Shown here one piece after another: positions 34,701 through 47,523 of a stretch of 64,000 nucleotides of DNA. Where the stretch lies: NCBI GenBank assembly GCA_964036665.1, contig OZ038528.1:5834501-5898500 (forward strand), written 5' to 3'. The stretch comes from Gordius sp. MW1 (taxonomy: Eukaryota; Nematomorpha; Gordioida; Gordea; Gordiidae). The notes beneath the pieces are model-generated. The model ran no database searches, was not told the DNA's origin, and worked only from the letters and a program-made list of their open reading frames with translations. A program made the position numbers and the translations under genes. Numbering within the stretch: the first letter of the stretch is position 1; the number at the start of each line of letters is the position of its first letter.

Positions 34701-35732
34701 GATATACATAATGTAGCATCCATGTGAGTTTGTCCAGCCAAATTTAGATTTTAAACAGCAGGTCCTTGTTCCACATGAACTAAATCTAAAATTATTCTAA
34801 CTATTTATAATCATTTAAAATTTATACCAGCAGCAGGTTCTTGTTCTACATGATTAACTTAAATATTGTGCCTTGCCTTTTCTTTTATTCAAATTGATTG
34901 AGGAATTTATATGAAATGCTTATGTTTTATAACCACAAAGAAAATTCTTGAAAAATATATTAACGCGTAAAAATACTAATGGTTGATGAATATAAATGCT
35001 CATAGTTAATTAAGTAACACTTATTTCGTAATATTTATTATATAATGCGATATTAGAAAATAAAAAAATATTTTCCCGAAATCCGCGGGGGGGGGGGTTT
35101 GAACCGTAAAACCACCCCCTTGTGTACGCCACTGCGAGCTTTAGCATTGAAATATTTAAACTAAGGAAACGCTCTAAACGCATCAAACTGATTTATTATT
35201 AGTTTATATTTAACCTTGATTTATCTTGCAATGTCAAGCAGAATAACCTTTGAATCTAACAAAAGTTTTTACACTTACAGAAAGAGATTAGTAAAAGTAG
35301 TAAAAGGAATTTGCAAACTCACTTATCTTTGCATACTATGATAGAGTCTTTACACCTTGCGTGCTCAAGGTAGCAATGATTACTGACCTACTTATTTATT
35401 ATATAATGATGCTTTTGGAAAGTCATCTTCTTTTATATTTCTTTTTAACCAATATGGCTTAAGCTACTACTTGAAGACGCATAATAATTTAAGTTTTTTT
35501 TAATCAAACCTCCCTTGATAATCGCGTATTTTAGCGCGTTTAAATAATAATATTATAAACATTAATATACCAAGAGAGAGATTAAATTTGACATTTACAT
35601 GAGGTAGGTTAAGGGCAACTTTAATTTTTTTGACGCAATTTGGTTAGTGTTACTTTCATTTTAAATATGAGAAGATTCATATTGCATACTTTCGATTTTT
35701 AACGATAAAACTGTATAGCTGAGGCTCGTAAT

Positions 35733-35886
35733 CATGGGCGTAGCCAGCATTGGAATTAGAGGGGGGCAAAAATGACTTAGGGAGGGGAAAAATGATTATT
35801 TTTTGAAATTTTAGCCTTAATTTTTTATAAATTTCAACAAATTTTTTGATTTAGAGCCCCCTCTGCCCCCCCTGGCTACGCCCTTG
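35733..35886. mobile_element. GGGCGTAGCC-family MITE copy
   Basis: CATGGGCGTAGCCAGCATTG at the left, CCCCTGGCTACGCCCTTG at the right. Flanks CTCGTAAT (35725-35732) and CTTGTAAT (35887-35894) match at seven of eight bases. Confidence 0.8.
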
Positions 35887-37642
35887 CTTGTAATTACTAA
35901 TTTTAAAAGTTGAGCAAGTTAGTTGAATTAAATACCCATTCTTTATAAAATGATAGAATCAATGGGGCATTTTTGTAAAGTACTTAAATATTTCACTTAG
36001 TTTATTGACATTTTGATCTTCAAAATGCACATTTTAAAATAATTATAAGCCATAAAATAAAAAAGAGCAATAAGCTGCGGCTGGCGTTAACATTTTACTT
36101 ATTTAAAAATGTTCTCAACTCTCAGAATCGATCAGCTAACTTTAACTTTTTGGACATAGCGGTAATAGTATTTCAATCAAACACGATCGATTTTTCCACC
36201 AATTTAAATTACCCGCACATATGCAAATGTAATTGAAGGGTTAACCCCACCTCCCCTAAACTTTTCAACTTTATTATGAGTGTCGCGTACAATAGGTTCA
36301 TGCACTTACCCCTAAAAAATATTTTCGGCAAATGAGCAAACTAATGAAGGTGTATAAATGAGGTTAACACTGCACTGTCTAGAAATATAATGCAAGTGTA
36401 ACCCGAAAACGGTAGTAGCGGGATAGATATCACATCATAATAATGATTGTATTTCAAAATGGCCTAATGGGGTGGGGAAAAATCAATAGGAAAATGGAAA
36501 TAATGCTTGCCATAATTTGCGGCCCTGCTAGCTCCCCCCCCCCCCGATGGGCAGTCATTGCTCACGCAAAGACGCTGAGTAACGTTTTCACTACCTCCAC
36601 CTAATGTGCAGGTGTTTTATATGCTAGTGTACCTCATTTATTAAAGGTAACAACAACTATCCATTTCATAATTTAAAGCGCCAACCTGGCCTGAGAGGGT
36701 GAAAAATGTAATTGGGGAAAATGGGAAATATATAATGCTCGCGCGGAGGAATTGCATTTGCGATAGAACATGGCAATTATATAATTCGACTAGGGTCGCG
36801 TTACTAGGTTAGGTGGGCATAACTTTATAAGAGCGTCTTCAGCATCTCCTCTCCTCCTATTAACTTCTTATTCGCCACATAATAACAAAGTGATGTTTTG
36901 TAAAAGTAATAATGAAACACTGGCAGCATCTGCCCTCGATGCATCGCAGATCGCACAAAGTCAAAAATGAAACATGGTTTTTACAAAACCCGCGTTTGCA
37001 TCTATATCCTAAAATTTAATTCAATATTTACATCACCTTTTTGGTCTCATGGCTTACCTAATCCACCTTTCCTCTGGCTGTCTCCAATATATTTTAAAGC
37101 CTTCAAGGGTCATATTAACCAAAAGGTGAAAAATTCGTCAAATTTACTAATCGTGTTTGCTGTTTAATTATTTATGATGTTTCTACGACCATTAGACGGA
37201 GATGAACGAAATTCAATATTTTACCTTCACATCTCCCCACACAATCTTTGGGAACGGTGTTTTATTCAGGGGCATATTACTAGATAAGAACCGGAATGTT
37301 AGATTTACCCCTTAATTCAACGTGCAACAAATCGCATTATCGCCGCCCGAACAAATTTACAAAGTGAGACGCGCCACAAATACCTGCCCTAACTATATTA
37401 TTGATCTGAATTAACGATGTGCATTAATATCCTTATCTCACAAATGGCATTCCCGAGATATCTACGTTCATTTTGATGTCAAATTTTACGATAATAATCT
37501 ATTGATCAAGTTAGTGGCCTTTAATACTTTTTATAAAGTAAAAAAATACATTTTGAGACTGGTAATAAAAAATTTTTATATAGCTAATAACTTTTAATAA
37601 ATGTTACAATTTAAAAATTTAGCTTGTGAACTTGATTAAACC
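35887..37642. other. Intergenic region upstream of USH1G
   Basis: No gene is supported. A C run of about 13 lies near 36534-36547. Two loosely similar segments near 36460-36530 and 36675-36755 (words GGCCTAATGGGGTGGGGAAA and GGCCTGAGAGGGTGAAAAAT) suggest an old duplication. The USH1G promoter should lie at the right end, but no TATA or initiator can be claimed. Confidence 0.45.
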
Positions 37643-40600
37643 ATGACCAAAAAGATCAACGACATTTGTCACAAAGCCGCGAGGGGAGAATGTCTGGAAG
37701 TTTTAAAGAAAGCTTACAAAAGGGATTTAAACCAAGTTGATGAGATAGGTATGACACCCACCCACTGGGCTGCCTATTATGGAAATTTGGATGCTTTAAG
37801 GATCATTGTTGGCCGAAGGTAAATACATTGCTATTTTGTGCCAAATTTAGTTTTTGGCTGAAAAATTTTAGAAAGATTTGAGATTATTTAATTGTTTTAA
37901 TCTAATTTAGCTGCATTATAACAAAAATTATTGAATAGGTGATTATAATTATCCTAGACAATAGATACTTTATTTAATAATCTGCATAAAATTTATATTT
38001 ATTGGGATTAAAGTATTTTAAAATAATAAAGAAAATATGAGGGCTCAATTAATATAAAAATATTCTTAAAGAAAATTTAGATATATAAAGGTGTAAAATA
38101 GGGCATATAAGTGAGTTATTTTGTTCTTATATGCAGGCTCGTGAATATATCCTATTTTCGGGATATTATATTGTACCTCTTAACGCATATTTTCTCTTAT
38201 TAAATTTCAATAATTGAAACTACAAATCCCCAGTTCAATTAAAATAATACTCAAATCGATTTTTTAATTAGTTGACCGTCCTCCCGCGATCATTACCTGA
38301 AATGATTTTTATCAACATTTAATAGCAATTCTATATTTAAATTATATCAAAAAGTTTCATTACCTTATCACCAATTTCTTAAGGTATCTATAAAAATGAT
38401 GACGATCTATCTTTGGTTTTAATATTACGCCGCCTCTCCATATTTTTTGCTGAAATCTTTTAAGTCAGGCAATCAGGACATAACTTCCGATATTAAAGAT
38501 TTGGTCAAAATTCGGCTAAACATAACTTATAAAGGGTATATTTACGCTTAAAAGATTAAACTTAGGTCAATTTCTCCCTGCAAAAAAATACATTTTAGGA
38601 TTAAATAGGAACCTTTTTCTTAATTGAAAAATATAACTCTTTTGTGAAATTTATGAAATTTATATAGAATTATCAGTCCACACAAAATTCCTAAATGCTA
38701 CCTTTTACCAATCATTTTTTCGTAAATACTATCACTGCTACAATCCTTTAAAGATTAGTGGTCATTGCAATGATTATAACATATTACGTAAGCCCAAACC
38801 TTAGTTTTGATATTTATGTCTGAAAAAGCGGTGATCCAGACAAGCCTGATTACGTTGGCAAAACATCCCTGCACTACGCCGCCATGAACGGTCACTTGAA
38901 TTGTGTTAGTTTTCTCCTTTCATTTGGATCAGTGAATCTTTGGGCTCTGGATAATGACTTTAAAACTCCTCTCGAACTGGCAGCCTTGAGAGAACAAGGA
39001 TCCATAGTACATCTTCTAGATTTAACCATCCAGCAACGAATAGTTATGGATGGGGGTCCTGGTAAAGTAGCCAAAATCAAGGCTAAAAGTTTGAAGGATG
39101 CAACTAAAAGAGTAAAATCTTACAAAAATTTCTGCAGACGGGCCGAATGTCACAAATACCTTTCCCGATTTCGCGTCAACGATAAAGCCATGAATTACGT
39201 GCTCAAACCTAAACCTATCGAATATGGAATGTACAGCCCTATCGATACTTCCAATTTATACCCACCACACTCTCGTTCTTTTGATGAATTGGATTTTTTT
39301 GATAGAAGTAGTGCGCCTCAACAAGTATTAGGAAGGAGGAGTAATGGTTCGGCTAATACAAATGGCGATCGTGATTTAAATGATGCCCCCCTATACAGTG
39401 CGCCGAGCAAAAGCTATGTGGAACAAAGGGATCAGCAACGGTATAGGCCCCTTTTTTCAAAAAAGGATTGCTACTATTCCCCCAACATGTTTGGCACCTT
39501 TAGCCCAAGTAATTTCATTTTCATATTTTATATTTAAAAAGAACGTGTTTGAGCATCGCAATCATTGATAGAACTGTAATATCATGGCGCTTGCGGGATT
39601 TCACCTTAAGGGTGTCCGGGGTTTTAAATTTTTTCTTCAAAAATTTTCGATTATATATATAACTAGAGCCCTGCCGGCCGTAGTCCTGCGGCGCTCAAGC
39701 AAAATTTAATTCTAAAAATGAAATTTAAAAACACATTAATATGTCTAGTGTTATATAAAATCTAAAAAAATTTCTCTTGCGTACCATAAATATAAAATAT
39801 TTAAAATCACTTTAAAACATTGATTCAATAAGTTTTTGTAATTGATTTTCAAGTAAGAAATTTGAGATTTTTTATACTTATTGATTTTTCATTAAATAAT
39901 TGATCAAGTGTAATCATTTTAAAAAATGTATTTTAAAATCTTTAATTGTTTTATAGCATTTTGTAAGGAAGCGACTAGAAACATGAATCCTTCATCTGTC
40001 ATAGCACAGAGTATGTATATTTTGAGTAAAGACCAGTCTCCGAAATCGCCCTTAGCCAATTACAACACTGAACATTATCTTAGGGGTAATAATGATGAAA
40101 GCCATGCTAAACTAAACGGCGATTTGCTGCTCCCAGACAATGATGTAGAGGACAAAAGCCATTGTCAGGATTCTTTGTCAACCTCGAACCCCCCTTCATG
40201 GTCCTCTCTTAGTTCTTCCCCTTCTTCCTTTATCCTGAATTGGTGGAAAAAAAGAGCTGGAAATAGCAACGGTCAGTGCAGGTCGAATGACCGCAAAAAT
40301 AACATTTCACACATATCAATGTCTCCAGATTCGGGAGGGTCTTCACTAAATTCGTCAAAATTTGCCCCTCCACCTAGTAATCCAATCCCTAAGGAATTGA
40401 CATCGAGAGAAGATAAACGTTCTTTTTGGAGAAGTTATATGCACTTACCCATTATTCCCAACAAAAGTAGACCAATGTTATATGCTGCCCAAATTAATAG
40501 TGAAAAAATAAAGAAATCTTTTAAATACTCGCCCCATAAAACAGGTAAGGTTTCTAACGCTTTTTATTAATGCTTTAAAATCCAAAAATAATACGGTTAA

Positions 40601-43600
40601 AAATATAAAATTTAAATTTTAACCGTTATGTTGCATTTAGTCGAGTTAACAAAGGCCCACATTTGAATATGAGATTATGCGTTCCTTAAAATAATGTTTT
40701 GGCAGTTAAAATTAATAAAACTACCTCGAAACTTGTTGGGGTAGTCAGGATTTTAATTAGAATAAGAGGAATACTTCCTAATTTCGATTTGTGGATAATG
40801 AGGTTTATCTAAAATTTCAGCTAGAAGAAGAAAATTAATTTTGCGCCCCAAATAAAAGGATTCGTTAAAAATCCGTGAATACATAATTAAAATATTCAAA
40901 ATCAGGAAAAAATATTTAGGGGGTGAAGAGGTATTACTTCCATGCCCTAAAAAGAGTCTATCGATTGGATCTTTAAATAAAAGTAAAATTATATCTTTTT
41001 TATACAGAAAAAAGAATGTCAATTTTTTATGAATCTCCCTCAATGGAAACAAATTTAAAGAGAGGCAAAAACAAAATACTCCAATCCATGCCAAATATAT
41101 ATGGGGCTAAAGATATTCAAAATACGGAAAACGAATGGAGAAATTTAAAGGCCGACATCAAATTTGAATCTAGTGACGTGGAAGAAGACAATAATAATCA
41201 AATTGATCAATTATATGAACCGGTGTCCAAACAACTTTTAGTCCGTCCCATTTTGAACGAAGAAAATAGGTAATGTATTAAATATACCGATTTCTATGAA
41301 GATGATACTTTTTAAACATATTTTTTAAATTATTATGAGGGGAAAAGGTGGCATGTAACTAATAATTTTGATTAAAAATAGTAATTAAGTTCTTGAAAAA
41401 TATTTAAGGGCAAGGATAAAGAAAAGTCATTACTGAGAGAACATAAGGAAAAATGTTAATTCTAAAGTCAATACCTGTTGCCATTTCTATATAATTCTAA
41501 TTTTTGTTTTTCAAATTATATAGATCAATATCTAGCCAGAGACTAAATCAAGATAATTTCAAAGGATACAATAACTATGTATCCCAAAATTGTCGATTTT
41601 GGGAACAGTCCTCACCATCTTGTACAGTTAAAAGGTACGTGTCATGTACAAGGCTGTAATTAACCTTTTAAATTAACTTTAATCCTTTATCGACTTCAAT
41701 TCCTCATGCATTTCCAGAGCCCTGTTTGTGAACTTAAACGGTATTATATAAAGCAAAATTCTTGAATAATATAAATTTTATATGAAAAATAAAATGGTGC
41801 CATGCTTTAATTCGAGTTACAATTGCATTTTTTACAAGTAACTAAAAAATTTCCAGTTACTTACATAAAAGAACTAGTTACATTAGAGGTTCATCAGGAT
41901 TATTTACGATTAAAAAACGATATTTATTAATAATTTTTGTTCAAATTTTGGGATACAAATTACAAGGCATTGTAGTGATTAGAGATTAAGGAAAAATAAG
42001 GAAATTTATGGGAAAATAAGGAAAATTTTGAGATTGAACTATGTAGGGTGAATCAACAACTCAAAAAAACGACACAAACACTTAAAACAACACATTTAAC
42101 ATCGATTTCAAACAGATTTTATTAAAAAATTTATAACAAACGATTAGATTATATAATAAGAGAATCTAAAATTTTTATGTTATTTATGTATATAAATAGA
42201 TTAAAATTATTCAGTATCTGATGTAATTTCTTCTAAATCTTCATCTATGGAATCCGAAGATGATATTGCATTATAATCCGGTTCCGGTGTGTTTATTCGA
42301 TTGATAAGGTGTAAATTGTGTCTTATGATTGAGCCAACTTCATAGTGACAAGTTCACTAACTTTTTCATAATGATGATTTAATAAAGTCGTACTGATTAT
42401 TAATCTTGATGGGATTTTGAAAGATGGCCTTAATAGTTAAAAAAGATTTCTTCAATAAATATTGTCCAACATTTTAAAAGGGCAGTTGGACATATATATG
42501 CTAAAGATAATGATTCATCCAATTTTTTTTGATCATCTGGAGCCATCTTATCAAAAAATTTGGTAATGCTGTTAGTTGATAAAGGTATTGTTTTGTCATC
42601 TTTCAAGCTAGTATTTTCTGTGCTTACAGGTACAACACTTGAAATATATGCTGTGGTTTTTGAAGAGACATACTGTTCTGAATTGTTGTATTTAGTGCAT
42701 TTTGATATATGTATAGTAATTTTGGTTGAATTAGGGAAATTATATTTTATATTACAATATTTACAAATCACAATGCATCCTTTTTTATTTGGGGCAGAAA
42801 TTTTTAAGTGTGTCCTTATGTCAGAGTGCTTTTTTGGCATAGTTCTTTAAAATAGTAGTAAATATTTTGTAAATTTACCTTTTTGAGATGTTTGTTTTTT
42901 CAAAGACTATACTTTTAGTTGGCTATTTGATATTTTATAGATGTTTGTTTTTTAATTATAAACCTTATTAAGATAATAGTAGATATTTTATAAATTCCCT
43001 TGTTTGTTTTCTAACTAAATGTAAAATTACTTTTTTTAGATGTTTATTTTTTAAAAGCTATACTTTTAGTAGGCTATATTTTCAAGATGTTTGTTTTTTA
43101 ATTATAAACCTTAGTAAGGTAATAGTAGACAATTTTTATATTTACCTATTTGAGATGTTTGTTTTTTTAACTATAAACATTAGTAAGATATTAGTAGATA
43201 TTTTGTAAACTCACCTTTGAAGAAGTTTGTATTTTAGCTATATAGAATAGACCTTTGTAAGTTGTTTTATTTTCAATATATACCTATATTAATTATTAAC
43301 GAAACATGATATGTAAATGTAATTACTAATTGAATATATTAGTTAAAGGATCCAGATGATTTAAGCGCCAATATTAATTAAAAAATAGCCTCGAAGCATA
43401 TTAGAATCACATTGGAAAAACCTAAAAAATGATAAATCACTAAAAGCATTTTAACAATAAAAAAAAATTAACTATCAGGAAAATTATAGGGAAATTTTAA
43501 TTTACCCAAGGAATTTTCCCGCGAAATTTCCCTATACCGCCATCTCTAATAGTGGTTCGATTTCAATAAGACTTTTATTCAGAATTGTAACTTATTTAAC

Positions 43601-45360
43601 TCGTCACTAATATCGATTCACCAAGACTAAAAAGAAGCCAGAATGGAGCGCCAAAGGAAGATCATTAATAAAAGTATATATGCATCAGAGTCAGATTTGT
43701 TTAAATTTTTTGCCTAACCCGGCCCGGTGTGTTTTTATAAAAAATTGCTCCCCCGGGCCCGCCCAAACCCTTTAAACGTCCGCCCGGCCGGCTCAAAATG
43801 ATGATTTTTTTATTTGTAGTAACAATTTTGTCATGGATTCCAAAAAATTTACTTTAATTTTCGATTTCTCTTATATCAGGATTACGATTAATAATTATTA
43901 TTATACAATCAATTAAAAAAGCGACAAATATACGAAAAAGATAATACACCATTCAAGAATCTCATTAAGCCAGAATTGCCAAATCTTTCTAAATTTAAGA
44001 CTGTTGCCCGACCCGGGCCTTTCCTGGTCTCTGGTATGGATTCATGAGGTGTTTTCGATTTTGTAAGATTGAAAAGTCCATGCTAGTGGATTCAACCACT
44101 TCTGAGAATCTACTTAATTTCTAATTTAATAAGAGGTATATCTTTCTTTAATAATTCTTGTCTACTTTACATATATGAACGTCTGCCTAAACAATATATT
44201 TACTAGGTTCAGGCCTTAAAATTAAAAGTGCATGGAATAAGCTTATTTACAAACAAAATATACTATTTATGTATTGCTTGAATAAATTTTAAATTGAATT
44301 ACTGTATATATTCAAGCGGAATATATGTAAAGTTTATATTTATTTGGTTCGAGACATTTGCAATATAACGCTTACAACTGTAGTAGACATCTATTCAAGT
44401 TTAATAGGATACTTGTATTTTAGAATATTGTACTATGTTATTAGGTCTTATTATCTAATCAAAAAAGAGTTAAAATATCCACGTTCAATTCACGAAGTAA
44501 TTTTTAAAAACTTGAACTAGACAAACAAATAATCGAGTTAATAAATGATTTTTGGATTTATAGAAAGTAATTAATTGTTAAATTACGGTAACTAACTACA
44601 ATAAAGTAATTAAAGTAATATTAACTACTGCTAATTTTCTAATAAAAGGAATTTCTAGAAACTATTTACATGTAACTTGATATTCAACAGGTCCACCTAC
44701 TAACTTCTTATAAAAAACCAATCAACATATATTTATATTTATTAATTAGAAGTGGGTGTTAGCATCACAGCCCTAAAATTTCTCGTTTCTCCTCCCAAGC
44801 ACATTATTTAACTGCAAATATTATATAGCGTTTGGCATGCTTCCCTGCCCACCTATCTTAATTTCGCTATAACGGCACTTATAAACATCGGACCTCTTTA
44901 CATCTAATTTTTAAAGATGATAACTTTACCAGCTAAAAACTTTAGGAAGTCAGACAAAAAACGTTTCTTATTCCCCCCCCCCCTTAAATTTGTAATTTGT
45001 CACCCTGAGTTCATGTTGTATCATTTTTATCGACAGATCAATAAAGCCCTCTAATTAAGTTTGAGCTAATGAAGGATTGAAAATCAATAATTACAATTTA
45101 AATTTAATTATGTTTTATCTGCTGTTTGATATTAAGTTTAATAAGTAAGGCCTGTAATCTATTTATATTTAATTTCTATAAAGTTTTCCCAGGCTATAAT
45201 ATATCAAACGGTTTTTAATAACGACTTGCTTAGTATATTTCTACTTACTATACTAAATATATTTTCTAATGTTTTTTTATTTTGCAGATTTTTATATCGA
45301 AGATTTACACGTTCATTAGAACTTTTTGTTCACTTAAATATACATAAAATGCGCGAATGA
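37643..45360 (+). CDS. USH1G: Usher syndrome type-1G (SANS) homologue, 6 exons, SAM domain mostly absent
   Basis: Exons: 37643-37818, 38829-39508, 39957-40544, 41008-41269, 41524-41634 and 45288-45360; 1890 nt, 629 residues, phases close. Family role: an ankyrin/SAM scaffold that links harmonin and myosin VII in stereocilia or microvilli. The N-terminus matches vertebrate SANS closely: MTKKINDICHKAARGE, DEIGMTPTHWAAYYGNLDAL, then GDPDKPDYVGKTSLHYAA and DNDFKTPLELAALREQGSIV, giving about three ankyrin repeats in residues 1-130. A basic region and a long Ser/Asn-rich linker follow (exons 2-5). The last exon encodes only RSLELFVHLNIHKMRE and a stop. This resembles helix 1 of the SANS SAM domain (PLETFLASLHMEDF in human, from memory), with the rest and the C-terminal PDZ ligand missing. 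Intron 5 holds two hAT-type elements. ANKS4B is the alternative family member. Confidence 0.85.
41980..43548 (-). mobile_element. hAT element deletion derivative with BED finger
   Basis: The ends start TAGAGAT and are followed by AAGGAAA/TAGGGAAA-type repeats in both arms. Flanks GTAGTGAT (41972-41979) and ATAGTGGT (43549-43556) match at six of eight bases. Inside are a BED-finger N-terminus (42840-42430) and a short acidic C-terminal tail near 42205-42290 (minus strand, ISSSDSIDEDLEEITSDTE, stop). The catalytic middle of the transposase is missing. It lies in USH1G intron 5. Confidence 0.65.
42430..42840 (-). pseudogene. BED zinc-finger N-terminus of a hAT transposase
   Basis: 136 residues. 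CKYCNIKYNFPNSTKITIHIS followed by KC has the C-x2-C ... H-x4-C order of a BED finger, used by hAT transposases to bind DNA. The later MAPDDQKKLDESLSLAYIC corresponds to the segment that normally leads into the catalytic domain. There is no DDE catalytic region, so it is not functional as a transposase. A host use as a short DNA-binding protein is possible but has no support here. Confidence 0.6.
43686..44033. mobile_element. hAT-type MITE with CCCGGCCCGG arms
   Basis: Begins CAGAGTCAGA and ends (reversed) CAGAGACCAGG, with CCCGGCCCGG / CCCGACCCGGGCC motifs near both ends. Flanks ATATGCAT and GTATGGAT match at six of eight bases. A relative lies at 50349-50775. It is in USH1G intron 5. Confidence 0.55.
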
Positions 45361-45374
45361 ATTATTACTACTGA

Positions 45375-47523
45375 TTAACGCTGTTCACCAGATAGGCCAG
45401 GATTGTATTCCTTGTTGGTAATATTTTCCAGGTCTTCCGATGTGTCTTTCTGAAACCGTTTACTAAGAGATGATAGAGGTGCGTTTTTGGATTGGCCAGA
45501 AAAGAGAACACGAGGTGTCAGGTATTTCGAGAAACGTATGGACTCAAGCTTTTTAAAGGTATCGTCTCTAGTTTTGATGCTCAATATGATCAAGACCAAA
45601 ACCAATGTGGCTCCTGATATAATAAGAGCGGCCAGAGCAAATTTATTCTCTTTCCGTCCGGACATATACTTATCAATGTTTTTCCTGTGAGCGTCTTCAT
45701 TAACGTTTTTCCACCATTGCAAACTTTGAGCAATATCGTTGATATAGGAATCACCTTGAGCGCTGACAAACGTTCTATTTTGGTCTATTGTCGAAGGAGA
45801 CAATTGGGAAAGATTGCCAGCTGTTATGATAGAGCAAGATAAAGCATATAAGGGTGGTTCAAGTATAGGCATCCCCTTAAGGAATGATGGACTAGCGCAT
45901 CGGGCCAATTTTAAATTTTCTTCTTGTGCATAGCGTTCATTATGATCTAATTCCGCTGACCAGAACTCATACCAGTCCCTAAATTTTCGCATGTTACAAT
46001 CACAATGCCAAGGGTTTTCTGAGAATGATAAACAGACATATATTATTCAAACCTCCTGCAAATTTGCCAATACTTTAAAATATATATTATATAAATAATC
46101 AAAAAGCCATAAGTAAAATAAAAAACATACCTGCTAACCCTATAAATCGAATAACGTTGTCTGTATTACTAAAGGAATCGATATCAAAAGTCGAAAGATT
46201 GTTTTTGCTCATATTAAGATGTTTCAAATTGAACAATGAATTAATGGTTTGAAAGTGAATGCTAGAAATATAATTGTCAGCCAAATCTAAATATTCAAGG
46301 CTTTGTTCCAAAGAGTAAAACGATTTTGGTTTCACTTCAGTTATAATGTTATCCGATAAGTCAATTCTCTTTAATGCTGGATTGTTAACAAAAGCATAAT
46401 CCACCAACTCAACGATAAAATTTCTAGATATATCAATAGATTGCAACGACGGAAATTGTGTCAAAACATTGTGTGGTATATCCACCAAATGATTAGACTT
46501 TAGGTTAATATCTTTCAATGCCAAACTATCTTTTAATACTCCAGCTGAAATTATTTTAAGCTTATTATAACTTAAATCAATTGTCTCTAGCGAAGGTAAG
46601 GCTGACAAGCTCGGTTCATTCAGCTCAATCAATTGATTAAACGATAAAGTAAGAGATTTTAAAGATGGTAAATTATTGAAAGAATTTTCTAAGGCGCTTA
46701 ATCGATTCCCGTTGAAAGATAGGGATGACAAATTGCTTTTAATATCTTGAAAAGTACCGTAATCAATACTTTCTATCTCCGAATGATCCATATTTATATT
46801 TCGTATTGATTTAAGATAATAAAATTGATCTTTTGATAGCGTTTTGTATGTTTTCAATGATAAGAATATGCTTTCAATAAATTGTGTGTGAGAAAATGTC
46901 GAAGGGGCAATATGACTTAGGTTTAGAGACGTCAAGTAAAGTTTGTTCAGCTTTGTTAAACCTTCAAGAGCATGTTCTTGTAATTCGCTCATTCCAAATG
47001 TTATTAAATACAAGTTTTGTAAATTTGCTAAACTGGAAAAGGCAAAGTTAGGAATTGTCTTTATATTTGAACTCAAAATTAAAAGTTCTTTAAGCTTGTG
47101 TAAAGGTTTTATAGCTTCTACCGGGATTTCTTTCACTGTTTTATTATCTGCTTCCAAAAGTTCTTCCGAAATTTTTAAAGTTTCTAATGTGTCTTCTAAT
47201 CCTTCAAAGGATGAAGGCTCAAAATTTTGTATATGATTTTTAATTAAGATTAACTTATTAATCTTTAAGTTTTTAAACATTCCATTCTTTATAGTTGGTA
47301 AGTAATTAAGTTTTAAATATAGATCTGATATATTAAGTTGTTGATAAAGTTTAAAGTTGATTTTAAGTTCCGTAAATTTTGTGTTGTAGCACACAATCTT
47401 GGACGAATTATATTTTTCATCTGGGGTGCATCGACATATGGATTTAGATAGATCCGTAGGACAAAGGTTTTGAGATAGATGAAGGGTTACCAGCGACATT
47501 ATCAAACATAGTCTAATCCCCAT
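45375..47523 (-). CDS. Leucine-rich-repeat single-pass membrane receptor, 2 exons
   Basis: Exons on the minus strand: 47523-46131 and 46018-45375 (intron 112 bp, GT..AG); 678 residues. It has an N-terminal signal peptide (GIRLCLIMSLVTLHLS), a cysteine-containing LRRNT cap (LCPTDLSKSICRC), then about 14 leucine-rich repeats of roughly 24 residues (LxxLxLxxNxL pattern, residues about 60-455). An LRRCT cap starts with ENPWHCDC across the exon joint (cysteines 470, 472, 505, 526). One membrane helix spans about 591-612 (FALAALIISGATLVLVLIIL), then a cytoplasmic tail of about 66 residues with no TIR or kinase domain. It should sit at the cell surface and act in adhesion or ligand binding; no specific family (Toll, Lingo, chaoptin) is supported. 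Confidence 0.85.

Larger units (their letters stand above)
34023..35134. mobile_element. hAT-type element (GGGGCGTACGC ends), 1.1 kb
   Basis: Left end CAGGGGCGTACGCAGGGAT, right end (reversed) CAGTGGCGTACACAAGGGG. CGGGCTTT before and CGAGCTTT after match at seven of eight bases, as hAT target duplications do. It contains an unrecognised minus-strand frame (34162-34515) and a nested MITE (34536-34700). Confidence 0.7.

Noticed and set aside
38892-39080. Minus-strand frame opposite USH1G exon 2
   Set aside because: Shadow of the ankyrin-coding exon on the other strand.
39661-39705. hAT-type MITE beginning TAGAGCCCTGCCGG in USH1G intron 2
   Set aside because: Only one possible terminus was found and no partner end or target duplication, so it is not listed as an element.
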